Assembly (NCBI GenBank): GCA_963803085.1
Contig: CAWDLE010000023.1
Location: 200,961-264,960 of the forward strand
Length of the DNA stretch: 64,000 bases
Direction of reading: 5' to 3'
From: JACVRW01 sp963803085
GTDB taxonomy: Bacteria; Actinomycetota; Thermoleophilia; Solirubrobacterales; Thermoleophilaceae
Shown here: piece by piece, positions 48,196 to 57,336 of the stretch
How the letters are laid out: each line of letters begins with the position of its first letter
Numbering within the stretch: position 1 is the first letter of the stretch
Notes under the pieces: model-generated
Seen by the model: only the letters and a program-made list of their open reading frames with translations
Database searches by the model: none
Told to the model about the DNA's origin: nothing
Position numbers and translations under genes: made by a program

Positions 48196-49992
48196 CTAGC
48201 GGTCTCGCTTCGGCAGCGTGAGCGCGATCCGCGCGAAGCCCTCGGCCGCACGGCCCTGGGCGTCGCGGGTCACCGTGTGCGCCCGTGCCGCGATCTTGCC
48301 GCGGCGGTCGATGCGATTGAGCTTGCCGGGCAGGCGCAGGCGGAGCGTCTTGCTCTCGCCGGCGTCCAGGTCGTACCTCGCCGTTCCGAGGACGACCGGA
48401 GCCTTGATCCCCGCCAGTCTCACGGCGCGAGCGGTCAAGAGGTCAAGCCGCCCCTTGCCGCCGTCGGTCTCGTCCGCCGGAAGGCTGACCTTGATGCGGG
48501 CGATGTAGCCGCCGCCCTTGCGCCGCTCGAGCTTGACGCGCTCGGTGACCACCGTCACGGCCGTAGCCTTGGTGGCATCGCCGGGCACGGCGTCCACGTT
48601 CTCGATGCTGTCGAGCGCGTCCACGCCGAGCTGGTCGGTCTGAGCGCTGTCGGTGCCGGCCCCGCCGCGCGCGAGGTCGAACGAGCCGTCTCGCACGTTC
48701 AGGGCGTCGTCGCCGTCCTGGCCGTCGAGCACGTCCAGCCCGGCGCCGCCGGTCAGCGCGTCGATGCCTGAGCCGCCGATCAGCGTGTCGGGACCTTCGC
48801 TGCCGGACAGCGAGTCGTTGCCCTCGTCGCCGTTGACGATCATCGCCAAGGCGGTCCCGGGCTGCGCGCTGAACTGATCGTCGCCGCCAAGGCCGTTCAC
48901 GTCGAGCTCCTCGCTCGTCGCGACGTCGAGGGAGAACGGAACCAGGTTGGTGCGGTCGAAGCGCACCCGGCCGCCGGCGGCCGGCGCGATCGTGAAGGCG
49001 TCGCCCGCCGGGGCGCCGTTGACCTCGATGGTGTCGAAGCCGTCCTCGCCGTCGTTCTTGTCCGAGCCGTCGCCGTTGTTCCAGACGAGCGTGTCGTCGC
49101 CGGGGCCGCCGGCAACGACGTCGTTGGAGCGATCGCCAACGAGTTCATCACTACCAGCGCCGCCGGCGAGCGTATCGACGTCGTCGCCGCCGAAAATGCG
49201 GTCGGCGCCGTCGCCACCCGTGATCGTGTCGGTGCCCTGGTCGCCCTTGAGCGTCAGGGCAGTGAGCGCGGCGAGTCCGGGGTCGGCGGTCATCGCGTCG
49301 TTGCCACCCAGGCCGTTGACGGTCAGGCGTTCGCTGGAGAGGTCGACGAAGAACAGGCCGAGGTTCACGCGGTCGAAGCGCACCCGGTTGCCTTGCGGCT
49401 TGATTGTGAACTGGTCGCCGGCGGTCGGAGCGCCGTTGATCACGGTCTCGTCGTTGCCCGCGTCGCCGTCCACCACGTCGTTGCCGTCGCCGTTGTTCCA
49501 GATGAGGACGTCGTTGCCGTCGCCGCCCTCCATGTCGTCGTTGCCCCTTGCCCCGGCGATCACATCGTTGCCGGCTCCACCGCGCAGGTTGTCGGCGTCG
49601 TTGTTGCCGGTCAGAGCGTCGTTGCCGCCCTGGCCGTCGACCGTGACGGACAGGAGATTCGCCGTGTTGATGGTGACGGCATCGTCGCCGTCGCCGGCGT
49701 TGACGACGAGGTCGATCGTGTTGTTCGCCGGCAGCGTCTGGTCGCCGGCAGCGACGTTGTCGAAGTCGGTGGGCGAGTTGAAGCCGTTGCCGACCTGGTT
49801 GTGGTTCAGCAGTCCACCGACCTCGCCGATGGTCAGCGTGTCCGCGGCGGCATCGCCGCTCAGCGTCACGGTGGTGGCGGCGATCGCCGAGTTGTACGCG
49901 GCGCTCGCCGACGCCGGCAGCGCCAGCGCAGCAGCCGCGGCAGCGGCCGCGATCAGTGCTCCGCGCCGTGTGTTCATGGTCCCTCGAGCCAT
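48196..49992 (-). CDS. Secreted calcium-binding RTX-repeat protein
   Basis: 598 residues; ATG 49992 follows AGGAGG at a spacing of 8 and precedes a signal peptide (LIAAAAAAAALALPASASA). The body has many G-G-x-G-x-D-type nonapeptides (GQGGNDALTGNNDADNLRGG, GGDGNDVLIWNNGDGND, GGAGSDELVGDRSNDVVAGG), the calcium-binding beta-roll units of RTX proteins, in two large blocks each containing a duplicated unit around VRFDRxNL...SLDV/SSERL. The C-terminal ~150 residues form a separate, basic beta-rich domain. No enzymatic domain is visible; it is probably a surface or matrix protein. Confidence 0.9.
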   Translation of the reverse strand: MARGTMNTRRGALIAAAAAAAALALPASASAAYNSAIAATTVTLSGDAAADTLTIGEVGGLLNHNQVGNGFNSPTDFDNVAAGDQTLPANNTIDLVVNAGDGDDAVTINTANLLSVTVDGQGGNDALTGNNDADNLRGGAGNDVIAGARGNDDMEGGDGNDVLIWNNGDGNDVVDGDAGNDETVINGAPTAGDQFTIKPQGNRVRFDRVNLGLFFVDLSSERLTVNGLGGNDAMTADPGLAALTALTLKGDQGTDTITGGDGADRIFGGDDVDTLAGGAGSDELVGDRSNDVVAGGPGDDTLVWNNGDGSDKNDGEDGFDTIEVNGAPAGDAFTIAPAAGGRVRFDRTNLVPFSLDVATSEELDVNGLGGDDQFSAQPGTALAMIVNGDEGNDSLSGSEGPDTLIGGSGIDALTGGAGLDVLDGQDGDDALNVRDGSFDLARGGAGTDSAQTDQLGVDALDSIENVDAVPGDATKATAVTVVTERVKLERRKGGGYIARIKVSLPADETDGGKGRLDLLTARAVRLAGIKAPVVLGTARYDLDAGESKTLRLRLPGKLNRIDRRGKIAARAHTVTRDAQGRAAEGFARIALTLPKRDR

Positions 49993-50080
49993 CGTCGGTC
50001 CTCCTGGAATCGTTGGCGGTACAACTCGGGGAACGCCAACCGGGCGGACTTATTCCCACCGGGACGGGAATGCGTGATCC

Positions 50081-50581
50081 TTGTCACACGTGACGCCCGA
50101 GTTGCTCGCGGAAACGCTCGCCGTCCACCTCGACCGGCTCTACCGGACCGCGTGGGCCCTCTGCGGCTCGCGCGAGGACGCCGAGGACCTGGTCCAGGAG
50201 ACCTACGCCCGAGTGCTTGCCAAGCCACGCACGATCGACGCCGCCGACCAAGCGCTGTTCTACCTGCTGGGCGTGCTGCGTAACACGCACATCTCGATGT
50301 TGCGGAAGCGCGCTCGGCGTCCGCAGACCGCCCCGTTCGAGGACACCGAACACCGCCTTGCGGCACCCTCCTCCGACTCACCCGCCGCCGCGTTCGAGGC
50401 GCACGAGCTGTTTGCAGCGATCTCCGAGCTGCCCGACGACTACCGCGACGCGGTGACTGCCGTCGACGTGGCCGGACTCTCCTACGCGGAGGCGGCGAAG
50501 ATGCTGTCGGTGCCGACCGGCACGATCATGAGCCGACTTCACCGTGGCCGCGACCGCGTCGCGCGGGCGATCGGCGGCTGA
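50081..50581 (+). CDS. ECF-type RNA polymerase sigma factor
   Basis: 166 residues. Region 2: VHLDRLYRTAWALCGSREDAEDLVQETYARVL; region 4: ISELPDDYRDAVTAVDVAGLSYAEAAKMLSVPTGTIMSRLHRGRDRV. No region 3, as expected for ECF factors. It is divergent from the RTX gene (88 bases) and its stop directly abuts the stop of the convergent anti-sigma-like gene. It may activate the RTX gene and the membrane protein opposite. Confidence 0.95.
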   Translation: MSHVTPELLAETLAVHLDRLYRTAWALCGSREDAEDLVQETYARVLAKPRTIDAADQALFYLLGVLRNTHISMLRKRARRPQTAPFEDTEHRLAAPSSDSPAAAFEAHELFAAISELPDDYRDAVTAVDVAGLSYAEAAKMLSVPTGTIMSRLHRGRDRVARAIGG

Positions 50582-51391
50582 TCAGAACTTCACCGACCCC
50601 ATTCCCTTCCAGGCCGCCAGCTCCATCAGGGTGGCGCTCGAGACCCCGTCCCCCGAGAGCACGCAGGTCTGGCCCCCGCGTAGCCAGGTGACCACCTCGC
50701 GCCCCTCGTCGTCGAACGGACGCAGCTTCACGCCGTCGCGCACGGTCGGCTCGACGTCCGGCCATTCGAGCTGCTCGCCGGCCACGATCGTGTAGGCGAT
50801 CCGCTTCCCGCCGCGCTCGTAGAAGACCGTGCGCATGTCGCGGCCCTCGAGGTCGTCCACGCGCTCGCCCACCGCCCGCCAGCCGAACTTGCCGGCGAAA
50901 TTGGGAAAGCGCACGCCGTCGACGTGCTCGCGTAGCAGCTTGTCGTTTTGCGGATCGGGCATGGCCGGCGAGTCAATGGGCCGCGTGGCGGCAGCGAGCG
51001 TGTCCTCGACGGTGAGCCCGCCCAGGGGCAGGATGAGCGCCACCAACAGAGCCGCCGCAGCCGTGGCCGCGGCGGCGGGGATCAGCCAGCTCAGCCGCCG
51101 GGCGGGTGCTCGCCGCCGGACACGCCCAAGGCGGCGGCTACGCCCGCTCTCGGCCTCAAGCCGCTCGATTCGCGCCCGCAGAGCCAGCGGAGCGCTCGTC
51201 TCCTCCACGGCCCGGCCGATCGCTGCTACGGCCACGCGCTGCCGCTCGAACGCGGCCGCCAGCTCCGGCTCCGCCGCGAGGCGCGCCTCGACCGCCGCCC
51301 GGCGGGCAGAATCGAGCCGCCCGTCCGCGAGGGCGGCGAGGTCGGCCTCCTCCTCAGGGGAAAGCCCGGGCTCTTCCTGACGCTCGGTCAT
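50582..51391 (-). CDS. Membrane anti-sigma-like protein
   Basis: 269 residues. A soluble N-terminus (EEEADLAALADGRLDSARRAAVEARLAAEPELAAAFERQ) of the type that binds sigma factors, one membrane segment (LIPAAAATAAAALLVALILPLGG) and an outside domain of about 135 residues with YERGGKRIAYTIVAGEQL and a single cysteine (TCVLSGD). The N-terminus lacks the H-x3-C-x2-C zinc motif of ZAS anti-sigma factors. It converges on the sigma gene with no gap, instead of following it in one operon as usual. Pairing is inferred from position. Confidence 0.8.
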   Translation of the reverse strand: MTERQEEPGLSPEEEADLAALADGRLDSARRAAVEARLAAEPELAAAFERQRVAVAAIGRAVEETSAPLALRARIERLEAESGRSRRLGRVRRRAPARRLSWLIPAAAATAAAALLVALILPLGGLTVEDTLAAATRPIDSPAMPDPQNDKLLREHVDGVRFPNFAGKFGWRAVGERVDDLEGRDMRTVFYERGGKRIAYTIVAGEQLEWPDVEPTVRDGVKLRPFDDEGREVVTWLRGGQTCVLSGDGVSSATLMELAAWKGMGSVKF

Positions 51392-51475
51392 GGTCCCACC
51401 AATGACAGAAACGCCATGCGTGCCACCTTTATTCCAGGCGGGGGAGAGACGTAGGGCAGCGGCCGTGCGGTGCGT

Positions 51476-52696
51476 TCAGGCGCCGGCCACAGCGGCCGTC
51501 CCATCGTGCGGCTGGAGGGGGTCATCGTCCTTGGGGGCCCCGGCCCGCAGCCGCAGGCCGACGACGGGCAGGATCGCGGTCGAGAGGATGCCTGCGCCGA
51601 CGAGGGAGGCGGCGGTGATGGACCGCATGTGGCCCTCCGAGACCGCGATCGTGGTAATCGCGACGATAAGCGGGAGGCCGGTGGCGGAGAAGACCGCAAG
51701 GGCGGCTCGATCCCGGAAATCCAGCACGCCGCGGTACAGCAGCATGGCCGGCGTGCCGCGCACGATCAGGAACAGGCCAAGGAACAGCGGCAGCTCCAGC
51801 AGGCGGATCGGGTCATTTGTGAGCGCGGCGAGGTCGAACTTGACGCCGCTCACCACGAAGAAGAACGGGATCAGGAAGCCGTAGCCGACCGCTGTGAGCT
51901 TCGACTCGAGCACTTGCACCTCGCGTCCCTTCAACGCAAGCCGCGCGATCACCCCGGCCACGAAGCCGCCGAGCAATACGTCCAGGCCGAGTGTGGAGGC
52001 CAGCGCCCCGAGTGCGAACACCATGACCACCAGGATGCGGATCGCCAGCTGGCCGCTCGTCTCGAGACTGCGGTCGAGCAACGCCCAGCCGCGCCCTACA
52101 CCGCGGACGGCCATCACTGCCGCCAGGACCGCCACGACGATGAAGGCGGCGAGGATGACCGCGTTCGTGGCCGCGCCCTTTGTCGAGAACACCAGCGTGA
52201 TGAGCAGGATCGGGCCGAACTCCCCCACCGCGCCGGCGGCGAGCAGATAGGTGCCGAAGCGGGTGCGCAGCTCGCCGGCGTCGCTCAGGACCGGGATCAG
52301 GGTGCCGATGGCTGTGGTGGCCAGCGCCGAGCCCGTGAACAGGAGCGACACCACGAGGCCCGTCAGCGTGAGCAGCCCGCCGAGCGAATACGCCAGGACG
52401 AGCGACAACACCCAGCCCAGGACGCCAAGCATGAGGGGATGGCCTCGGATCCTTTCGAAGTCGATCTCGTAGCCGGCGAAGAAGAAGAGCATGCCGAGTC
52501 CGAGGTTCGAGAAGAAGTCGAGGAATTCGTCGGGCTCAGCGAAGCCCAGCACGTCGGGACCAATCAGTATCCCGAAGACGACCTCGAGGACGACGACTGG
52601 CAGCGGCATGCGGGTGGACACCAGACCTGCCACAAACGCCGCGAGCGCAGCGGCGACGACGACCGCTAGAAAGGACTCGCTGTCGATGTCGATCAT
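51476..52696 (-). CDS. CPA2-family cation:proton antiporter
   Basis: 406 residues from ATG 52696, which overlaps the aldose epimerase stop by 4 bases. Twelve or so membrane segments with MPLPVVVLEVVFGILIGPDVLGF, LFFFAGYEIDFERI, LLFTGSALATTAIGTLIPVLSDAGEL and LGLDVLLGGFVAGVIARL, the pattern of KefB/NapA-like sodium or potassium/proton exchangers. The usual C-terminal TrkA-N domain is absent. It is the last gene of the long zwf-cyd operon and may tune pH or ion balance during respiration. Confidence 0.93.
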   Translation of the reverse strand: MIDIDSESFLAVVVAAALAAFVAGLVSTRMPLPVVVLEVVFGILIGPDVLGFAEPDEFLDFFSNLGLGMLFFFAGYEIDFERIRGHPLMLGVLGWVLSLVLAYSLGGLLTLTGLVVSLLFTGSALATTAIGTLIPVLSDAGELRTRFGTYLLAAGAVGEFGPILLITLVFSTKGAATNAVILAAFIVVAVLAAVMAVRGVGRGWALLDRSLETSGQLAIRILVVMVFALGALASTLGLDVLLGGFVAGVIARLALKGREVQVLESKLTAVGYGFLIPFFFVVSGVKFDLAALTNDPIRLLELPLFLGLFLIVRGTPAMLLYRGVLDFRDRAALAVFSATGLPLIVAITTIAVSEGHMRSITAASLVGAGILSTAILPVVGLRLRAGAPKDDDPLQPHDGTAAVAGA

Positions 52697-53616
52697 GGCC
52701 GCGAATGTTCTCGGGGATCGATGCCCCAGCTGCCTGTGAGGGACTCGCCCGGCTCCAGCCGGACCAGCCCCTCGCCGCTCCGAAACGCGTTCGGTGGACA
52801 CGTCATCGGCTCGACGGCGAGGCTGCGCCTGTTCACATCCGGGAGCGGATCGCCCGTGAACACCATGACGTAGGGATACGTTTCGTCGACCCAAAGCGCC
52901 AGCTCGGTGCCACTGTTTGGGTCCTGCAGCTCGACGCGAGCTCGGCCGTCATCGCCGCGCTCGAGATCGGTGAAGGCGTGGTCCAGGACGGTGGCGCCGA
53001 TCGTCCGGGCCTCGCGGAAGTCGTAGTCCGTGCCCGTCACAGGCGTGCTGCCAACAGGGATGCCGCGCTCGTCCGAGACCAGTACCTTGGCGCCGGGCAC
53101 GCGCAGCGTGAGTGGATCCACGCTGTGCTGGCCGAGCATGAGGTAGGGATGGTTGCCGCTCCCGTACGGGCACGGACGCGGCCCGCGATTGGTGGCGGTC
53201 GTCCGGACAAGAAGGCCATCGTCCGAGAGCAGGTATTCGACGCTGAGGGCCAGCGAGAACGGGTAGCCCGGCTGCGGATGCAGTGCGTGCTCCATCACGA
53301 CCCGGTTCTCCGCGCGGTCGCCGGCGATCCACGAACCCCAGCGGACGAGGCCGTGGATCGCGTCCTGCTCTTCGACGTCGTCGAGGGGGAGCTGGTGGTC
53401 CTGGCCGTCGAAGCTGTAGCGGCCGTCCTGAATCCGGTTCGGCCACGGGATCAGAACCTGGCCGCGGCCTGAGCTGCTCATCTCATTCGCCCCGTAGCCG
53501 TCGAGCAGGTTGCGGCTGCCGAGCGTGTACTCCCGCAGTCCGCCGCCGACCTCCACCACGACCGCCCGCTGGTCGCCGTGGACGAGCTCGACCTGCTCGC
53601 CGGAGGGGGCGATCAC
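52693..53616 (-). CDS. Aldose 1-epimerase (mutarotase)
   Basis: 307 residues from GTG 53616 (overlapping the cydB stop as GTGA), which removes a non-homologous N-terminal extension. GalM-type beta-sandwich: LIPWPNRIQDGRYSFDGQDHQLPL, AIHGLVRWGSW (catalytic His region), YGSGNHPYLMLG with the second His, and the Glu near the end in RSLAVEPMTCPPNAFRSGEGLVRLEPGES. It interconverts alpha and beta anomers of sugars, which suits the nearby G6P dehydrogenase and GH15 genes. Confidence 0.93.
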   Translation of the reverse strand: MIAPSGEQVELVHGDQRAVVVEVGGGLREYTLGSRNLLDGYGANEMSSSGRGQVLIPWPNRIQDGRYSFDGQDHQLPLDDVEEQDAIHGLVRWGSWIAGDRAENRVVMEHALHPQPGYPFSLALSVEYLLSDDGLLVRTTATNRGPRPCPYGSGNHPYLMLGQHSVDPLTLRVPGAKVLVSDERGIPVGSTPVTGTDYDFREARTIGATVLDHAFTDLERGDDGRARVELQDPNSGTELALWVDETYPYVMVFTGDPLPDVNRRSLAVEPMTCPPNAFRSGEGLVRLEPGESLTGSWGIDPREHSRP

Positions 53617-54626
53617 GGCTCGGCCTCCTCCTCGAGCACCGTTCGCTGGTCGAGCGTGTAGAGCAGCCCGAGAGAGGGCACGACGAGCACCAGGGCAACT
53701 CCGAAGAGCACGAGCAGAGCGGTGAGCGTCTCGCTGGACGCGGCGCCGTCCGCGACGGTGAGCTTCTGGGGAAGCAGGTAGGGGTACTGCGCGGCCCCCC
53801 ATGCCCAGATCACCGCGACAACCGCGCCCCCCGCCAGGAAGCGGACGCCGCGCCGGGCGCCTCGCCAGAGTAAGAGGAGGGCCGCGGCGCCGCACACCCC
53901 CGAGGCGATCACCAGCGGGAGACCCTCGCTGACCAGCCCGTCGTAGATATAGCGGGCATCCTCGTGCAGGACGAAGATGCCGGCGACCGCGACGATGCCC
54001 GCCGCCACCGCCGCGCCGATCGCCCGAGTCTCGAAGTAGCTCTCGAGGTCAGGGTCGCCGAAGCGCCGCGCGTCGCTGGCCAGGAAGACCGCGGCGAGGT
54101 AGGCGCCGGCGGCTATGAAGAGGACGCCGATCAGGATGGACACGGGATTGACCCAGCTCGTGACCGGGTCTCCCTTCGCGTTGCCGATCGGGACGCGCCC
54201 CGAGGCGACGGCGCCGGCCACGGTGCCCATGAAGAAGGGCGTCATCACCGACGAGAGCGCGAACGCGCGAGTGGCCAGGCGCCGACCTCGCTCCCTTTCC
54301 GCGACGCCCTGGAAGGCGAAACCTGCCCCACGCAGCACAATCCCGAAAGCCGCGAGGCTGAGCGGGATGAACAGGGTCGACATGATCGACGCGAAGGCCT
54401 CGGGAAACCCGGTCCATAGCACCACGAGGACGAAGATCAGCCACACGTGGTTCGACTCCCAGACCGGGCCGATCGCCCAAGCGATCAGTGCCCGCGCACG
54501 GTTGCCGCGCTCACCGCCGCGGGCCACGAGTGTCCAGAAGCCGGCGCCGAAATCGGCCCCTCCGAACACGGCATAGAGGGTCACGCCGGTCCAGAGGACG
54601 GCTGCCACGGCGTCGGCGGTACTCAA
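53613..54626 (-). CDS. cydB: Cytochrome bd-type quinol oxidase subunit II
   Basis: 337 residues with about nine membrane segments. AVFGGADFGAGFWTL near the start and GPVWESNHVWLIFVLVVLWTGFPEAFA are the strongest CydB signatures. With CydA it reduces oxygen to water using quinol. It overlaps cydA (54623-54626) and the epimerase (53613-53616) by 4 bases each, so all three are co-translated. No CydC/CydD assembly ATPase genes follow in the window. Confidence 0.96.
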   Translation of the reverse strand: MSTADAVAAVLWTGVTLYAVFGGADFGAGFWTLVARGGERGNRARALIAWAIGPVWESNHVWLIFVLVVLWTGFPEAFASIMSTLFIPLSLAAFGIVLRGAGFAFQGVAERERGRRLATRAFALSSVMTPFFMGTVAGAVASGRVPIGNAKGDPVTSWVNPVSILIGVLFIAAGAYLAAVFLASDARRFGDPDLESYFETRAIGAAVAAGIVAVAGIFVLHEDARYIYDGLVSEGLPLVIASGVCGAAALLLLWRGARRGVRFLAGGAVVAVIWAWGAAQYPYLLPQKLTVADGAASSETLTALLVLFGVALVLVVPSLGLLYTLDQRTVLEEEAEP

Positions 54627-56014
54627 GCGGGCTCCTCCGACAGGTCATGCGGGTCCGGGCGTGGCCCGTAGGGCCCCTCGCCCTCGTCGAGCCCGGCCGT
54701 CCGCCAGCGACGCGTCATCGCTCGCAGCACCAAGATGGTCGCGGTCCCGACGACCGCATAGAGGAGCAGTACAACGCCAAGGCTGACCCAGACGCCGTTC
54801 GCGTCGGTCACGGCGTCCTCGGTGCGCATGTAGCCGTAGACGATCCACGGCTGCCGGCCCACCTCGGTGACGATCCAACCGCACTCGAGCGCCACGACCG
54901 CCGCGACGCCCGACACCGCCGTGGCGCGCAGGAACCAGGGCGACCTGGGCATGTCCCGCTTGAAGAGCCACGTGGCTCCGAGCCACACCCCCAGCAACAT
55001 CAGGGCACTACCGACGCCCACCATGATGTCGAACGCCCAGTGGAGCATTGTGTTCGCGGGGGGACGGTCGTCCGGCGGAACGGAGTGCAGCCCTATGACC
55101 TTGGTGTTGGTGCTGAAGCCGACCAGCCAGGAGTCGAGGCCGGGAATGCCGATGCCGCCCTTGATGCCGCTCGACGTGCAGCGGCCGAGGATGTACTCGG
55201 TCACGTCCCTGTGGGTCTCCTGAACGCACTCCATCGCGGCGAACTTGACCGGCTGGTCCTTGGCTATCGCGCGGGCGGCGGTGTCGCCCACCCCCAGCTG
55301 GATCGGCGTCGCTATTGCGGCCAGTGTCAGGGGGATTAGGAGGCCGAGGCGGTGATGGCGATCGCGCCGGCCGCGCAGCATGCCCACCGCGTAGACGGAC
55401 GCCACGAGGAACCCCGCGACCATGTACGCCGCGAGGATCATGTGAGGCACCTCGTAGGCGAAGGCCTTGCTGAGGAGCGCGTCGAGCGGATCCACGTCGG
55501 TCAGGCTGCCGTCGCTGGCGACCTTGAAGCCCCCCGGCGTGTTCATCCAGGCGTTGACCGCGACCACGGAGAGGGCGCCGCCGAGCCCCGACAGTACGAC
55601 CGGAACGCCCGTCCAGAAGTGCAGCCACGGCCTCAGGCGCTTCCAGCCGAATATGTAGATGGCCATGAAGATCGCTTCGAGGAAGAAGAAGACTCCCTCC
55701 AGCGCGAAGGCCGGGCCGAAGACCTCGCCGTAGCGGCTCATGAATTCCGGCCACAGGAGTCCCATCTCGAACGACAGCACCGTGCCGGTTATCGCCCCAA
55801 CAGCGAAGAGCACGGCCGCGACCTTCGACCAGCGCTGCGCGAGACGAAGAGCGTCCTCGTCGCCCCTCCGCAGCCCGATGTAGTTGGCCGTCAGGATGAT
55901 CGCGGGGAACGCGACGCCCATCGAGGCCAGGATGATGTGGAAGCCAAGCGTGAAAGCCATCTGGCTTCGCGCTGCTTCGAGGTCGGCGGCTAGTGGGAGG
56001 AGGTTTGCGCCCAC
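54623..56014 (-). CDS. cydA: Cytochrome bd-type quinol oxidase subunit I
   Basis: 463 residues from GTG 56014. The haem ligands sit in QMAFTLGFHIILA (His for b595), the QETHRD quinol-loop region and the LHWAFDIMVGVGSALM block; GRQPWIVYGYMRTEDAV is the hallmark C-terminal sequence. The Q loop is short (about 70 residues), as in CIO-type oxidases. It overlaps the NDH-2 gene by 25 bases. It receives electrons from quinol made by NDH-2 and perhaps by the GMC-type enzyme encoded upstream. Confidence 0.97.
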   Translation of the reverse strand: MGANLLPLAADLEAARSQMAFTLGFHIILASMGVAFPAIILTANYIGLRRGDEDALRLAQRWSKVAAVLFAVGAITGTVLSFEMGLLWPEFMSRYGEVFGPAFALEGVFFFLEAIFMAIYIFGWKRLRPWLHFWTGVPVVLSGLGGALSVVAVNAWMNTPGGFKVASDGSLTDVDPLDALLSKAFAYEVPHMILAAYMVAGFLVASVYAVGMLRGRRDRHHRLGLLIPLTLAAIATPIQLGVGDTAARAIAKDQPVKFAAMECVQETHRDVTEYILGRCTSSGIKGGIGIPGLDSWLVGFSTNTKVIGLHSVPPDDRPPANTMLHWAFDIMVGVGSALMLLGVWLGATWLFKRDMPRSPWFLRATAVSGVAAVVALECGWIVTEVGRQPWIVYGYMRTEDAVTDANGVWVSLGVVLLLYAVVGTATILVLRAMTRRWRTAGLDEGEGPYGPRPDPHDLSEEPA

Positions 56015-57336
56015 TCAGTCGTCTCGGCGGACGGGGAGGCCCGGTCGACGCTCGCGAGCTCTCCATCGATCAGCGCGCTCTGCCTCTCACCGAAGCGGGC
56101 TCCCACCCACTTGAACAGCACCTGGAGGCGGCGGCCCGTCTGGCCGCCCAGGTAGAAGAGGTGGACACCGAGGTAGGTGAGGAACGCGGGCCGGCCCGAG
56201 AACCGGAGCCCGCGGATCTCACATACCGCCCGCCCGCGGCCGACGACCGCGAGCGCCCCCTTGTCGAGGTACTTGAACGGCGTCGATGCTCCGACCCCAC
56301 CCGCGCGGATGCCCTTCGCTACGTGATGCGCCTGCTGGATGGCAACCGTTGCCAGGCCCGGAAGCGGTTTTCCGCCGGGCCCGTCGAGGCAGGCAACGTC
56401 GCCGATCACGGAGATTTCGGGGTGGTCGGGAATGGTGAGGTCGGGCTTGACCTTGATGCGGCCGCTCCTGTCGGTGTCCGCGCGGGTCGATCGGGCGAGC
56501 GAGTCCACCAGCGGTACGGGGTGCACGCCGGCCGCCCAGACCACGGTTCTCGCATCGATCCGCTTGCTCTCACCGTTGGCCTCGAAGGTCACGCCGCGCT
56601 CGTCGATGTCCGTGACGCGCGCGCCCTCCCGCACGGTCACGCCGACATCGGCCAGGCTGTCGGCGACTTTCTTCGAGAGCCTGGGGCTGAAGGCCGCGGC
56701 CACCCGCTCGCCCGCGTCGAGCAGGATCACCCGGGCGGCCGAGGAGTCGATTCGCCGGAAGGCGGTTCTCACATCGCGGACCGTGATCGCGAGCTGGCCG
56801 GCGATCTCGACACCGGTGGGACCGCCGCCAACGATGACGAACGTCATCCACTCGGACCGCGCGGCCGGATCGTCCGTGCGCTCGGCCTGTTCGAGGGCGC
56901 CGTAGAAGCGATTCCTCAGGTCCATCACGTCTGCGAGCGTCTTCAGGCCGCACGTCACCTGCTTCCAATGGTCGTTGCCGAAGTAGGAGGTCTCCCCACC
57001 GCAGGCGACGATCAAGCTGTCGTAGTCGAGGCGGTCCCCGCGATCCAGGACCACCTGTCGTCGCTCGGGATCGACCTCGGTGACCTCGGCCATCAGGACC
57101 GTGGTGTTATCGCTGTGCTTGAGATAAGGACGGATCGGGGAGGCACAGTCGCTGGGTGACAGCCCGCCCGCTGCGGCCTGATAGAGGAGCGGCTGGAACA
57201 GGTGATGGTTGTTGCGGTCGACGAGGGTCACGTCCGCGTCTGCGTGGCGCAGCGTGCGTGCAGCCGCGAGACCGCCGAAGCCGCCGCCGATCACCACCAC
57301 CCGGCGGCGCCCGCCGTTGGCCGCGTCAGGCGGCAC
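55990..57336 (-). CDS. ndh: Type II NADH:quinone dehydrogenase
   Basis: 448 residues from GTG 57336, which starts 11 bases before the end of the GMC gene. Two Rossmann folds: FAD site VVVIGGGFGGLAAARTL and NAD site FVIVGGGPTGVEIAGQLA. Also NNHHLFQPLLYQAAAGGLSP, SVIGDVACLDGPGGKPLPGLATVAIQQAHHVAKGI, and the membrane-binding C-terminal stretch FKYLDKGALAVVGRGRAVCEI. It oxidises NADH and reduces membrane quinone without pumping protons. Followed by cydAB, so NADH-to-oxygen flow is encoded in one transcript. Confidence 0.95.
   Translation of the reverse strand: MPPDAANGGRRRVVVIGGGFGGLAAARTLRHADADVTLVDRNNHHLFQPLLYQAAAGGLSPSDCASPIRPYLKHSDNTTVLMAEVTEVDPERRQVVLDRGDRLDYDSLIVACGGETSYFGNDHWKQVTCGLKTLADVMDLRNRFYGALEQAERTDDPAARSEWMTFVIVGGGPTGVEIAGQLAITVRDVRTAFRRIDSSAARVILLDAGERVAAAFSPRLSKKVADSLADVGVTVREGARVTDIDERGVTFEANGESKRIDARTVVWAAGVHPVPLVDSLARSTRADTDRSGRIKVKPDLTIPDHPEISVIGDVACLDGPGGKPLPGLATVAIQQAHHVAKGIRAGGVGASTPFKYLDKGALAVVGRGRAVCEIRGLRFSGRPAFLTYLGVHLFYLGGQTGRRLQVLFKWVGARFGERQSALIDGELASVDRASPSAETTEWAQTSSH

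Noticed and set aside
49151..50059. Long Arg/Gln-rich frame on the minus strand
   Set aside because: It is an out-of-frame reading of the GGxGND-type repeats in the RTX protein gene.
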